Shown piece by piece: positions 19,406 to 28,330 of a stretch of 64,000 nt of DNA. The stretch is from Acetobacter pasteurianus subsp. pasteurianus LMG 1262 = NBRC 106471 (GTDB lineage: Bacteria; Pseudomonadota; Alphaproteobacteria; Acetobacterales; Acetobacteraceae). The number at the start of each line of letters is the position of its first letter. The first letter of the stretch is position 1. Location of the stretch: contig NZ_CADO01000139.1 in the NCBI RefSeq assembly GCF_000285275.1, positions 62,001-126,000 on the forward strand, written 5' to 3'. The position numbers were made by a program, and so were the translations under genes. The notes under the pieces are model-generated. The model did not search any database and was not told the origin of the DNA. It saw nothing but the letters and a program-made list of their open reading frames with translations.

Positions 19406-20179
19406 ATGCTCGATGTCATGCCGCCGGAAAGCAGTTTTTACACAACAGCAAGAGGCCAGTGTTTTCTGGCTCTGGTTGGTGAACGCCTGCGCTGGTTCTG
19501 GCCAGATCTGGGGCAGCAGCACGCCGTGCTGGGTTTGGGGCATGCCGCTGCGTATCTGGAAAAGCTGGAGAGCGGTAAAAACACACCAGCCTGTTTGGTT
19601 GCAGCCAATGCGCCGCAATGGGGCGCGGCACCTCCTTTAGGCAGAAGCTGTGTGGTGGATATGCACAGCCTGCCGTTTCAGCCCGAGCAGTTTGACCGCG
19701 TGCTGATGGTGCACGCACTGGATGATCGCAAACAATCAGTGTCTGTTCTGCGGGCTGCCGGGCAGGTGATGAAGCCCGATGGCAGGTTGCTGTTAATTGT
19801 GCCTAGCCGTTTTGGTGGTCGGGCACGGTTGCAGGGCACGCCATTTAGGCACGATGCGGCTTTTTCGCGCCGATGTCTCAGGCAAATGCTGGCTGCGGCC
19901 ATGCTCAAGCCAGAACAGTGGGATGAAGCCTTTTTTCTGCCCACGGGTGCCATGCGCTGGATGCGCCATAACGGGCGAAAAATGGATATTGCGGGCAAGG
20001 TGCTATGCCCCGGCGCCGGTAGCTTGATACTGGTGGAAGCGGTGCGGGATGAGTATTCAGCACTCTCTCTCCCAGTAAGGCTGCGGCAGCGTTGGCTTTC
20101 CCGTTCCCTGTTGCCGGTAAGGGGCACCGCAAAGGCGATACAGGACAGAAAATACGTTTCACGCATTTCGCGGCGCTGA
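19406..20179 (+). CDS. Class I SAM-dependent methyltransferase-like protein
   Basis: A 257-residue protein with a methyltransferase fold: the glycine-rich AVLGLGHAAAYLEKL replaces the usual ExGxGxG motif I, VVDMHSLPFQPEQFDRVLMVHALD matches the D-x-x-x-L-P-F region, and AAGQVMKPDGRLLLIVP matches the post-II strand typical of the methyltransferase 11 family. Substrate unknown. It is divergent from gloB and 24 bases upstream of the hydrogenase-like cluster. Motif I is weak, so the cofactor-binding capacity is less certain than the fold. Confidence 0.78.
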   Translation: MLDVMPPESSFYTTARGQCFLALVGERLRWFWPDLGQQHAVLGLGHAAAYLEKLESGKNTPACLVAANAPQWGAAPPLGRSCVVDMHSLPFQPEQFDRVLMVHALDDRKQSVSVLRAAGQVMKPDGRLLLIVPSRFGGRARLQGTPFRHDAAFSRRCLRQMLAAAMLKPEQWDEAFFLPTGAMRWMRHNGRKMDIAGKVLCPGAGSLILVEAVRDEYSALSLPVRLRQRWLSRSLLPVRGTAKAIQDRKYVSRISRR

Positions 20180-20203
20180 ATAGATTGTCATTAATCGGCT
20201 GTC

Positions 20204-21937
20204 ATGGTGTTATCCGCCGGATTTCATAGCAGGTTGGGGCCGGGTTCCATTTTCACCTCCTTTGTTCTTTGCAGTTTGCTGGCAATATTTGCTGCGCTGG
20301 GCGTTTTTGCAGTGCTGCCAGACAGGCTTCTGCGCGGCGCTGCGGTTTGGCGGGCAGAAATTATGGGTGGCCTGTGGGCGCTTTCTGGCGTGCTGGCCAT
20401 TGTGGGGGCTGCGTGCAAGCTGGAGGGGGAGCTTAGCTGGTTTCCGGTTTTTGGGCTGGATGGCCCGGCCTTGCCCATGCTTGTTTTGCTGGCGTTTGCC
20501 GGTGGCGTAGCCGGTAGTGGTGCTGCGGCACTGGCCTGCGTGTTTGTGGGTGTGGGCTTTCTGGCCCTTTCGCCTCTTGTTTTCGGGTTGCTTACTGGCA
20601 CGGCATTGGTGCTTCTGGCCGCAGGTGGGTGGCGCAGTGTGTGCCTGCCATTTGCCGTGCTGCCAGCCTGTATTCCCGCAGATAGCCCGTTTTGTGTGCC
20701 GCTTTTGTGCCTGACAGTGCTGCTGATGGGCTGGGCGGTTTCTGTGCAAAAAGGGCCTACGGCTGTGCTGCCCGGCATGGTGGGGCTGTTTTTGCTGGGG
20801 CGTCTGTTGGCAGAGGTGGGTGAACTTTCCGTGCTGCCGCAGGTCATGCTGGTGGCAAGCGGCTGTTTGGTGGCGGCAACAGGCACTCTGCAAGCCATGC
20901 GGGATAAGGGGCTGGCACGTATTGCATCCGGCCTGTGTGCTGCGTGGTATGGCATATTGGTGGTGGCTGTTGCGCTGGCTCTGGTTTCCAGCTTTGGCGG
21001 TATGGAAACATTCCGTATGGCCATTATTCTGGGTATGGGCGCGCCCATGCTGGCCCTTATTGGTTTGCTATGGCTGGCCCAATGGCAGCAGGCAGAACCC
21101 AAGCGCCGCATTGCCTCTCTTTCCGGGCATGTGCTGGTTGCGGGTTTGTTAATGCTGTTTTCCATTATGCCGCCATTTGGCGGGTTTGCTGTTTTATGGA
21201 GCCTGCTTGTTGGCGCGTATGATGCCATTGCCGTGGCGCAACCCGTGGGCGCATTAACCATAATGCTGCTGCTTACGCTGCTGGGCAGCATTATGGTGCT
21301 TATGGGGGCAGGGTTGCTGCGGGCTGGTGCTGCACTGCTGTTTCCTTCCACCGTTTTTCAGCCGCATCAGGCCCCTGTGGCGGCTGAGTTTGTGTGGCCA
21401 AGCTGGATATGTGCCGGAGCGGCCCTGTTGCTTGTGTTGTTGCCGGGGGTATGGCTTTCGCTGGCAGATCATCTGGTGGTCGGGCCTGTTGTGCCGCCGC
21501 TCAAGTGGAACCGCATTGCCACAATCTGGCTGGAAGGCGGAGGAGCCAGCTTTACGCCTGTTTTTACACTGTTGGCATTGGGCGCGGCTTTGGCCGCTGC
21601 CGCCCTGTTGGTGCGGCTGCTGGGCTTTCTGCCTTTTGGGCGTGTTATCAAGCCAGTGCCAGTGTGGCGCCAAGGTGCTCCTATCATCCAGCCTGCTGAA
21701 GGCCATACGGTTTCTTACGAAGGTGCTGCCCCTTTATGGCCCGCCTGCATGGCGCTTTTTGGGCTTGCAACAGAAACCCGAAAGGACAGAAGGCTGGCCC
21801 GCCGTGGCCGCGTGACCCTGCGCTATGGCAGGCGCTGGTTGTTCCGAGGGGCCGAATGGTGTGAAACACAGGGCCTTGTGCTGATTCTGCTGCTTTTGGG
21901 TGGTGGCCTGCTTGTGGGGCTGTTTGTAGGAAAATGA
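20204..21937 (+). CDS. HyfB-like antiporter-type membrane subunit of a hydrogenase-related complex
   Basis: A 577-residue, strongly hydrophobic protein with about 14-15 predicted membrane segments, shorter than HyfB (about 670). It is assigned from topology, its place at the head of a hyfBCEFGI-like order, and the family segment MPPFGGFAVLWSLL, which matches LPPxNGFxSEW of complex I and Mrp antiporter subunits. By eye, charged residues used for proton transfer are missing: the TM5 FWE position reads VFG, and the TM8 NHALFK position reads GAPMLAL. The start at 20204 lacks a clear ribosome site. It overlaps the next gene by 4 bases (ATGA). Inferred role: membrane arm of a complex, possibly without ion pumping. 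Confidence 0.72.
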   Translation: MVLSAGFHSRLGPGSIFTSFVLCSLLAIFAALGVFAVLPDRLLRGAAVWRAEIMGGLWALSGVLAIVGAACKLEGELSWFPVFGLDGPALPMLVLLAFAGGVAGSGAAALACVFVGVGFLALSPLVFGLLTGTALVLLAAGGWRSVCLPFAVLPACIPADSPFCVPLLCLTVLLMGWAVSVQKGPTAVLPGMVGLFLLGRLLAEVGELSVLPQVMLVASGCLVAATGTLQAMRDKGLARIASGLCAAWYGILVVAVALALVSSFGGMETFRMAIILGMGAPMLALIGLLWLAQWQQAEPKRRIASLSGHVLVAGLLMLFSIMPPFGGFAVLWSLLVGAYDAIAVAQPVGALTIMLLLTLLGSIMVLMGAGLLRAGAALLFPSTVFQPHQAPVAAEFVWPSWICAGAALLLVLLPGVWLSLADHLVVGPVVPPLKWNRIATIWLEGGGASFTPVFTLLALGAALAAAALLVRLLGFLPFGRVIKPVPVWRQGAPIIQPAEGHTVSYEGAAPLWPACMALFGLATETRKDRRLARRGRVTLRYGRRWLFRGAEWCETQGLVLILLLLGGGLLVGLFVGK

Positions 21938-22950
21938 AGCAGGATTTGACATGGGGCTGGGCGTTTGGCTGCGTTGCGGCTCTGGCTATTCAGGCGGCCC
22001 TTATGGTGCTGGTGGCGCCGTGGTTTGCTGGGTGGGTGCATCGTCTTGCCGGCCGATTGGTAGGTGAACCGCGCTTTCCCGCAGGGGGGAGATGGCAGGA
22101 AATCTGGCATCAGTTTCGCCGTCCTTCACTATACGGGCGGCAAGATGGGCTGAATGGCGTTTTTTGTGCCTTGGCGTTGGTGCTGGCGGTGTTAGCCTGT
22201 GGGCTGGTGCCTGTATTTACACTCACTATGCCGGGCTTTCCTGCGCCGGGTATGCTGCTTGTGTGCACCATTCTGGTGGCCGTAGGTGTTTTGCTGGATC
22301 TGCCTCAGGCTGTGCAGGAGGCCTCTGCCGCACAACAAGGGTGCGCGGCCATTGTAGCAGATGCGTTGCTATTGCCCGTATTAACCCCCGTGCTGTTGCT
22401 AACCGGAGCGCATGATCTGGTGGCCTTTCTGGGCAGGCTGCATGTGCTTTCTCCCATTACAGAAGGTGCGCCTTATGTTCTGGCAGGTGTGGCGCTGTTT
22501 TTGGCAACGGCCTTGGCAAGGCGGGATGAGCAAACAGCCTCTGCCACACTTTCTGGCCCGGATAGAGCCATGTGGCTTTTGGCCGCAGATTGCATGCAGA
22601 TGTGCTGGGTTACGCTGGCGGCAGATGTGGCATGGGCAGGCAGCTTGGCCATGCCGGGAGAAAGCGGGGCGGAAAACTGGCTGACCCAATGTGTGGAAGG
22701 CTTGGGCCTGTGGATGTTCAAGCTGCTTGTGGCATCCCTTATGCTGGCGGTGTTGCGTATGGCGTTGCTGCCAGCCGGGCGCAGGGCACGGGTGCGGCTG
22801 GGAGCCATTTTTCTGCTGGGCGTTCTGGCATGGCAGGTCACGTCTTCTCACGTTGCTGCTCCACCCGCGGAGCCGGAAAACCACAACGTGGAGGATGAAA
22901 ACACCCAAGGCTATTCCACAGAGCCAGCGCCAGAAGGAGAACCTTCATGA
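21934..22950 (+). CDS. HyfC/NuoH-like membrane subunit
   Basis: A 338-residue hydrophobic protein with about 8 membrane segments and a hydrophilic, Glu/Asn-rich C-terminal tail (from about residue 305). Length and position between the HyfB-like and HyfE-like genes match HyfC (about 320), the NuoH-type subunit connecting the membrane arm to the peripheral arm. The acidic loop motif expected after TM5 (ExGRxPVDxP and later LELT) is not preserved; the region reads LARRDEQTASATLSGPDRAMWLLAAD. Assignment rests on context, so the degenerate motif matters. Start and stop both overlap the neighbouring genes by 4 bases. Confidence 0.65.
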   Translation: MKQDLTWGWAFGCVAALAIQAALMVLVAPWFAGWVHRLAGRLVGEPRFPAGGRWQEIWHQFRRPSLYGRQDGLNGVFCALALVLAVLACGLVPVFTLTMPGFPAPGMLLVCTILVAVGVLLDLPQAVQEASAAQQGCAAIVADALLLPVLTPVLLLTGAHDLVAFLGRLHVLSPITEGAPYVLAGVALFLATALARRDEQTASATLSGPDRAMWLLAADCMQMCWVTLAADVAWAGSLAMPGESGAENWLTQCVEGLGLWMFKLLVASLMLAVLRMALLPAGRRARVRLGAIFLLGVLAWQVTSSHVAAPPAEPENHNVEDENTQGYSTEPAPEGEPS

Positions 22951-23537
22951 CACTGGCTGCCATTCTTATGCCCTTGCTGGCACTGTGCGTTGTGGCGCGC
23001 GGTATCGGGTTTTTGCCTTTGTTGGGCTTGGTTGCAGCCGCCGCCATGTTGGTGGATGGGCATACGCCTTTGCAACAGGCCGGGGCAGCTATGGCCGTGG
23101 TGTTTGCCATCGGGCCGGTTTTGTTTTTGCTACGCTATCAGCATGATGCCGCGCGGGAACGTACGGGAAGTGCCATACCGTTTTTTGCACTGGGGCTGAT
23201 GGTGTTGCTGCTTTTGGCCTGCACGCGCGCAGGTGTTGCGGTGTTTCCTGCCAGTTTATGCGTGGTTGTGGCAGGTCTGGTTTCTGTTATCTGCCGGCAA
23301 AGCATGGTGTGGCAGTGGGCCGGCTTGCTCACCTGCGTTGAAGGTGTGCTGCTGTGCGGCGTGCAGGCGTTTCAGCCCTCTGTGGTGGGTGTGGCTGGGC
23401 TGGCCGGTGCAGTTGTGGCCGTACTTGGGGGCATGTGTATTCACCGTATTATGCCGCGCGTGGTGCCGTTGCGCCCACCTTCTGCACGTAAAAAATCTTC
23501 TCCCGACTCTCCAGAAAAGAACGGAGATGCAGCATGA
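22947..23537 (+). CDS. HyfE/NuoK-like small membrane subunit
   Basis: A 196-residue protein with about 6 membrane segments and a basic, Ser/Pro-rich C-terminus. It has no sharp signature, but size (HyfE about 216) and its place between HyfC-like and HyfF-like genes support a NuoK/MrpC-like subunit. The family Glu residues in the membrane helices are not obvious: ALGLMVLLLLACTRAGVAVF has none. Both ends overlap neighbours by 4 bases, so production is tightly coupled. Confidence 0.6.
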   Translation: MTLAAILMPLLALCVVARGIGFLPLLGLVAAAAMLVDGHTPLQQAGAAMAVVFAIGPVLFLLRYQHDAARERTGSAIPFFALGLMVLLLLACTRAGVAVFPASLCVVVAGLVSVICRQSMVWQWAGLLTCVEGVLLCGVQAFQPSVVGVAGLAGAVVAVLGGMCIHRIMPRVVPLRPPSARKKSSPDSPEKNGDAA

Positions 23538-24667
23538 CAGGCACAGCAGGGGCAGGCATGTTTCTGGCGGCACTGGCATTTGTGTGGCCCTTTTTGGGGG
23601 CAGCAGCCGTATGTGCGGTGCCTGTGGCGCGCAGCCGTGAGCTGGCAATATGGATGTCCGCCATAGGCTGCGTTCTGGCGCTGGCAGTTTTTGTGTTTCC
23701 CGCATCGGGCGCAGTGGCCGCTGGGTGGGATGATGACCCCGTACAGCGTGCCGGGCGTGTGATGCTGGCTTTTGGCCTGCTATTGATGGTGCTTGAAAAC
23801 GGCATCCTGCATGACAGGCTGGTGCGTAGCCTGCCGCATGTTTCCACTGCTTTGGCGGGGCTTGCCTGTATTGCGCCAGACCCTGCTGTGGGTTTGGGTA
23901 TTCTGGAAGCGGCTCTGGCGTGGGGTGTGTTTGTTTTTACCCGCCCAGCCGGGCAGGCCAGAATGGGGTGGGGGCTTATTCGCAATGGCTCGGTTGGCAC
24001 ATTTTTGGTGCTTTCCGGCCTGCTATTGCCAGCTAACACCGTTGTTTCTGGCTTGCTGATGGCCTGTGGTTTGGTTGTGCTTACCGGACTTTCTCCGTTT
24101 GGGCAGTTCTGGCAGGATGAAAACGATACCTTCCTGTTTCTGCCTTTTGCCGGGGCGGCTTTGCTGCTGGCCATGCGCCTGCGCACGCATGGGGGCGAGG
24201 CGTTTGAAACAGCTCTTGTGCTGTGTGGCCTGCTTTCTGTGTGGCTTACCGCCTGTGCTGGGCGCTTTCCAGACAGGCAAAGGCTGTTCCGCACCTTTCC
24301 ATCCGCACTGGCGCTAATAGCCGTTGGTATTCAGGCCGATGTGGCGGCTTTGCTGTTTTTATGCGGCTGGTGCCTTGCTGGTGGTGGGCGTGCGGGCCGT
24401 GGCTGGGCTGTTAACACCTTGGCGTGTTTTCCACCCGGCGCACCGTTTGTGGGGTGCCTGCTTCTGCTTTCCATGATGAGCGATTGGTCATGGCCGTTGG
24501 CGCTGCTGACGGTTGCGGGCATTTTGGCAGCGGTTACGCGGGCTGTGCCTGCGCGGGATATTACGCATCACTTCTGGCCGCAGGATGCTGCCGGGCGTGT
24601 GGCCTGTTCCGTGCTGACAGCAACGGGCCTGCTGGTGCCACTGGCCATGATGCTGGGAGCTTTCTGA
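23534..24667 (+). CDS. HyfF-like antiporter-type membrane subunit, shortened
   Basis: A 377-residue membrane protein with about 10-11 helices; HyfF is about 526 residues, so it is clearly short. SALALIAVGIQADVAALLFLCGWCLAGG lies where antiporter subunits have the sequence around HALFKxLLFL, but without His or Lys. TGLSPFGQFWQDEN resembles the FHxWLPxAH turn. As in the HyfB-like subunit, the pumping lysines appear lost. One base separates its stop from the next start. Assignment is from context and topology. Confidence 0.62.
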   Translation: MTGTAGAGMFLAALAFVWPFLGAAAVCAVPVARSRELAIWMSAIGCVLALAVFVFPASGAVAAGWDDDPVQRAGRVMLAFGLLLMVLENGILHDRLVRSLPHVSTALAGLACIAPDPAVGLGILEAALAWGVFVFTRPAGQARMGWGLIRNGSVGTFLVLSGLLLPANTVVSGLLMACGLVVLTGLSPFGQFWQDENDTFLFLPFAGAALLLAMRLRTHGGEAFETALVLCGLLSVWLTACAGRFPDRQRLFRTFPSALALIAVGIQADVAALLFLCGWCLAGGGRAGRGWAVNTLACFPPGAPFVGCLLLLSMMSDWSWPLALLTVAGILAAVTRAVPARDITHHFWPQDAAGRVACSVLTATGLLVPLAMMLGAF

Positions 24668-24668
24668 T

Positions 24669-26165
24669 ATGAATGCAGCTTCTCATATCTGGGCGGGTGA
24701 AGAAACGGAAACCCCGTGGCGCTTTAGGCTGCAGGAAATGGCATGGCGTGATCTGGTAGATGCGCTCAAGCATGATGATCTGCCATTTGTAGGCCTGTGG
24801 TGCGATGGCACAGATGTGCATGCGCTGTTTCTGCCTGATGGCCAGCCATTGGCGGCCACGTTGGCGCTGGAAGATGGCCGATACCCCGCACTGTCCCCCG
24901 CAAGAGATATTTCCTGCCTGTATGAACGCCGCATTTATGATCTGTATGGCGCAGAAGGCATGTGGGCGACCGATGTAAGGCCCTTGCTGGACCATGATGT
25001 ATGGTCATCCTCAACACCTTTGGCGGAGCATCCGGGTGCAGGGGGGGGGCAAAAAGGACTTATCCATTTCCAGCCCGCCGAGCATATGCCCCAAGAGGGT
25101 GATATGGCAGATGGCTGGGGCCCAGCCACAGGCGGTATGGAACCCCCCTTGCATGTGGCGCTGGCCATGCAAGAAGGGCGTATTCGCGCAGCGGAAACCG
25201 TAACCGGTTATGCGCACAGAGGCATGGAACTGCGCTGGCGCAATAGCCGTGTGGAAGATGCCTGCAAACTTAGTGCACGTGTGGCGGCTGGGCAATCTGT
25301 AGCGCATCAGGTGGCGTTTTGCTTGGCTGTGGAAGATGCATGCAAGGAGCAGGTAGGCCCGGAAATCCGTCTGCTACGTGTTGCGTTGTTGGAACTGGAA
25401 CGTATTTGCCATCATCTTTTTCTGCTGGCGGATATGGCGCGTCTGGCCGGGGCACGGTTGGTTGCTTCTGGCTGCATGGGGTTACGTGAAAAGCTGTTAC
25501 AGGAAGCCGCACCTATTACCGGTTCACGCCTGTTGATGGATGTCTGCGTGCCCGGTGGCCTCTCCCTGCGTCATGCGACGCAAATGGGCGATATGTGCGG
25601 TCGCCTGTGTGAAGTGGCAGAGCGTGACTATCCGGCCTTGCTAGCCTTGTGGCAGGAATATCCGGGCCTTTCCATGCAGTTGGCAGGCATAGGTAAGGTT
25701 ACAGCAGATTTGCTGGAGCGTGTGGGGCTGGATGGCCCCACAGCACGTGCCGCCGGGTGGGATTGTGATGGCCGCCGCATGATGCCGGGTTATGAAGGCA
25801 TATGGCGCTTTACCTCTGGCAGGCAGGACGGCACGGCGGAAGACCGCGCCATGCTTTTGCTGGAAGAAGTGGGCGAAAGCCTGCGTATGCTGGATGAAGT
25901 GGCATCTCGCATCGGGCTGACAGCAGGCGGCAGTGTGCAGCTTTCCATGCAGGATAGTGAAGGCACAGGCATGGTGGAAGGCCCGTGGGGCGGTATTCTG
26001 TACTGGGTGCGTCTAAAAGAGGGGCGGGTGGAACAGGTGTTTGCCCGCAATCCATCTTCTGCTGCTTTGTTAACGTTTGAGGCCATATTGCCGGGGCATC
26101 AGCCAGATGATGTTGCCTTGCTTGCACGATCATTGGATATCAACGCAGCCGCGCTGGATCAGTAA
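24669..26165 (+). CDS. HyfG/NuoCD-like large subunit lacking NiFe ligand cysteines
   Basis: A 498-residue soluble subunit. Residues 1-110 are NuoC-like (ERRIYDLYGAEGMW) and 155-498 are NuoD/hydrogenase large-subunit-like: GPATGGMEPPLHVALAMQEGRI, TGYAHRGMELRWRN, LLELERICHHL. In group 4 hydrogenases the active site is held by RxCGxC near here and DPCxxC at the end. Here they read RVAAGQS (204-210; A206 and Q209 at the cysteine positions) and SLDINAAALDQ (N492 and A495). All four ligands are gone, so a NiFe site is not possible in the usual way. A run of nine G residues lies at 25041-25049. Inference: an energy-converting hydrogenase-related (Ehr-type) complex with another redox partner. Confidence 0.8.
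   Translation: MNAASHIWAGEETETPWRFRLQEMAWRDLVDALKHDDLPFVGLWCDGTDVHALFLPDGQPLAATLALEDGRYPALSPARDISCLYERRIYDLYGAEGMWATDVRPLLDHDVWSSSTPLAEHPGAGGGQKGLIHFQPAEHMPQEGDMADGWGPATGGMEPPLHVALAMQEGRIRAAETVTGYAHRGMELRWRNSRVEDACKLSARVAAGQSVAHQVAFCLAVEDACKEQVGPEIRLLRVALLELERICHHLFLLADMARLAGARLVASGCMGLREKLLQEAAPITGSRLLMDVCVPGGLSLRHATQMGDMCGRLCEVAERDYPALLALWQEYPGLSMQLAGIGKVTADLLERVGLDGPTARAAGWDCDGRRMMPGYEGIWRFTSGRQDGTAEDRAMLLLEEVGESLRMLDEVASRIGLTAGGSVQLSMQDSEGTGMVEGPWGGILYWVRLKEGRVEQVFARNPSSAALLTFEAILPGHQPDDVALLARSLDINAAALDQ
25041..25049 (+). repeat. Run of nine G residues inside the large-subunit gene
   Basis: An uninterrupted G9 tract codes for part of a Gly-rich stretch (GAGGGQKG, about residues 123-130) between the NuoC-like and NuoD-like parts. 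The frame is intact here. Slipped-strand change of one G would cut the protein before its catalytic part, so the tract is a possible on/off site or a sequencing-error hotspot. Confidence 0.85.
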
Positions 26166-26200
26166 GCAGTGCAGGCGGGCGGAATGAAAGGCAAAAACAC

Positions 26201-26698
26201 ATGGGGCTGATACGCGCGGTATTTGATGCAGCCTTCAAGCAGGACATGCGGCGCATGAAGCCCGTAGGCCCACGCTGGCCGCTGCTTCTGTTCCATGTTG
26301 ATACAGGCGGCTGTGGCGGCTGCGGAATGGAACTTCAGGCCCTGCGATATGCGCCATACGATATGGAAGGCGCAGGTTTTGGCTTTGTAACATCGCCCCG
26401 CAATGCCGATGTGTTGCTGATAACGGGTGCGCTTACTCGTGCCATGGCCCCGGTGCTGGAAGCCGCATGGCAGGCCATGCCAACCCCCAAAGGGCTGATT
26501 GCCGTAGGAAGCTGCGCCTTGGATGGCGGCATGTTTCCTGAAAATTATACGGTATTGGGTGGGCTGGAGCGCCGGGTTTCCATAGATTTGAAAATACCCG
26601 GCTGCCCGCCTGCGCCTCAGGATGTTTTAAACGGCCTGTGTTCCCTGTTTGGCAAACAGGCCGTTCCCCCAAAGGAAGCTGAAACCTCAGCCGTGTGA
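26201..26698 (+). CDS. HyfI/NuoB-like iron-sulfur small subunit
   Basis: A 165-residue subunit with the complete proximal [4Fe-4S] ligand set: DTGGCGGCGMELQAL (C38 and C41), VGSCALDGG (C105) and KIPGCPPAPQDVL (C135). It is shorter than HyfI but close to NuoB size, and is preceded by a 35-base gap, the widest in the cluster. Its retained cluster, next to a large subunit without NiFe cysteines, makes it complex I-like in cofactor content. No HyfH-like ferredoxin or formate dehydrogenase gene is nearby, so the electron donor is unknown. Its 3' end overlaps pssA by 12 bases, tail to tail. Confidence 0.85.
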   Translation: MGLIRAVFDAAFKQDMRRMKPVGPRWPLLLFHVDTGGCGGCGMELQALRYAPYDMEGAGFGFVTSPRNADVLLITGALTRAMAPVLEAAWQAMPTPKGLIAVGSCALDGGMFPENYTVLGGLERRVSIDLKIPGCPPAPQDVLNGLCSLFGKQAVPPKEAETSAV

Positions 26699-27592
26699 AG
26701 GTGCTGGGGTTTCTTCTATGTCGTCTTCATCGGTTTGTAGGTCTTCTGCCGCTTTTTTAAGCCGTAGAAAGCTCAGGCGGCTAAGGGGCAGAAGAAAAAC
26801 GTAAATCACGCCCGCAGCGGCCAAAGCGGCCCACGGGTCTGCCACCAGCACTACAGCATACAGCCCCGTGCCCAGCATAAGGGGCAGAACATACTGGGCA
26901 GGCACCTTGAAGTTTTTGAACGACCAGACCGGCAAAGTAGAAACCAGCAGCAGCCCTGTACTTGCCAAGGTGAGCGTGGGAATCCACGGTAGGCGTGTTA
27001 GCCGATAAAGCCAGTCTATCCCCAGCTTTTGTGCTTCCAGCCCCAAAAAGAGAGGGAAAAGAGCCAGCCCGGCACCTGCAGGTGCGGGCACACCGGTAAA
27101 GAAGTTGCTGGCATATTTGGGCTGATGATGTTCACCATCCAGATTGGCGTTAAAGCGTGCCAGCCGGAGCGCCATGCACACGGTAAACATAATGCACGGC
27201 AAAAAGGCATACCGCCCGCCATCCTTCAATGCCCAGAAATACAGCAGAAAGGAAGGCGCTACCCCAAAGCACAAAAAGTCCGACAGGCTGTCAAACTCAG
27301 CGCCAAAGCGGGTGGAACCGCGTAGCAGCCGGGCGATACGGCCATCCAGCCCATCAATAAAAGCGGAAATCAGCAAGGCCACGGCAGCGGCCTGAAAACG
27401 CCCGTCCACCGCAAAACGCATGCCCATAAGGCCACCGCAAAGCCCCAACATGGTGAGAATATTGGGAATGAGCCGGTTAAAGGATGGCCCACGTATTTTG
27501 CTGCGGACCCGCCGCCGCAAACGGCGACGACGGCGCGGTGTTTCGGAAGTCTGCTGCGCAGGAGCAGAAGGAGATGAGGAAGGTTGTGTCAC
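26687..27592 (-). CDS. pssA: CDP-diacylglycerol-serine O-phosphatidyltransferase
   Basis: Makes phosphatidylserine from CDP-diacylglycerol and serine in the inner membrane. The 301-residue product has an Arg-rich N-terminus and the CDP-alcohol phosphotransferase signature DGLDGRIAR...G...D...D (D80 to D105), in a family of about 8 membrane helices. It lies immediately after psd (12-base gap), so phosphatidylserine is made and decarboxylated by adjacent genes. The last 12 bases overlap the convergent hyfI-like gene. Confidence 0.95.
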   Translation of the reverse strand: MTQPSSSPSAPAQQTSETPRRRRRLRRRVRSKIRGPSFNRLIPNILTMLGLCGGLMGMRFAVDGRFQAAAVALLISAFIDGLDGRIARLLRGSTRFGAEFDSLSDFLCFGVAPSFLLYFWALKDGGRYAFLPCIMFTVCMALRLARFNANLDGEHHQPKYASNFFTGVPAPAGAGLALFPLFLGLEAQKLGIDWLYRLTRLPWIPTLTLASTGLLLVSTLPVWSFKNFKVPAQYVLPLMLGTGLYAVVLVADPWAALAAAGVIYVFLLPLSRLSFLRLKKAAEDLQTDEDDIEETPAPSHG

Positions 27593-27604
27593 GATTGCTC
27601 TGTT

Positions 27605-28294
27605 TTACAACCGCGCCATGACGGTTTCACCGCCTACCATTGTCTGCCCGACAGAAACCAGAGGTTCCACACCCGGCGGCAGATACAGATCAGTGCGGGA
27701 GCCAAAGCGGATAATGCCAAAGCGTTCACCAGCTTCCACCTTGTCGCCTTCCTTTACGGAGCAGACAATGCGGCGTGCCACCAGCCCGGCAATCTGCACC
27801 ACAGCCATCATGCGGCCATCGGGCAGGGTAAGGCTGAGGGCATTGCGTTCATTCTGTTCGGAAGCCTTGTCCAAGCTGGCGTTCAGGAACAGGCCGGGGT
27901 GATAGGCCACCCGCGTAACTGTGCCAGCGGCAGGCATGCGGTTAACATGCACATCCAGCACGGAAAGGAAGGTGGCAATGCGCCATACCGGTGCTGTGCC
28001 CATATCCAGTTCTGCTGGCGGGGCTACCTTTTCGATAGAAACAATGTGTCCATCAGCCGGGGCCACAGCCACATCGTTACGGGCGGGGGTGACGCGTTCC
28101 GGATCACGGAAGAAATACAGGCAGAAGCCAAAAAAGCCTGCGCTGGCATGGCCCACATTGCGCAATACCGGGCAGCGCAGTTTACGGCCAGCCCAGTAGG
28201 CCAAAGCAGCCGTGGCACCAGATGCCAGAAGGAAAGGGCGCGCTTCCCGGTGCGGGCGCGCAACAACAAGTTTTAGCGAAGCAAGTAGCGACAT
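27605..28294 (-). CDS. psd: Phosphatidylserine decarboxylase
   Basis: Decarboxylates phosphatidylserine to phosphatidylethanolamine, using a pyruvoyl group made by self-cleavage. The 229-residue product is of the short alphaproteobacterial type: [48 protein letters not shown], and the cleavage site [11 protein letters not shown] with G198-S199. An N-terminal hydrophobic stretch (about 20-70) is consistent with membrane attachment. It is followed by pssA. Confidence 0.95.
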   Translation of the reverse strand: MSLLASLKLVVARPHREARPFLLASGATAALAYWAGRKLRCPVLRNVGHASAGFFGFCLYFFRDPERVTPARNDVAVAPADGHIVSIEKVAPPAELDMGTAPVWRIATFLSVLDVHVNRMPAAGTVTRVAYHPGLFLNASLDKASEQNERNALSLTLPDGRMMAVVQIAGLVARRIVCSVKEGDKVEAGERFGIIRFGSRTDLYLPPGVEPLVSVGQTMVGGETVMARL

Positions 28295-28330
28295 GGAGTA
28301 ATCCTTACGCGAAAGCCAACATGAAGGAAA

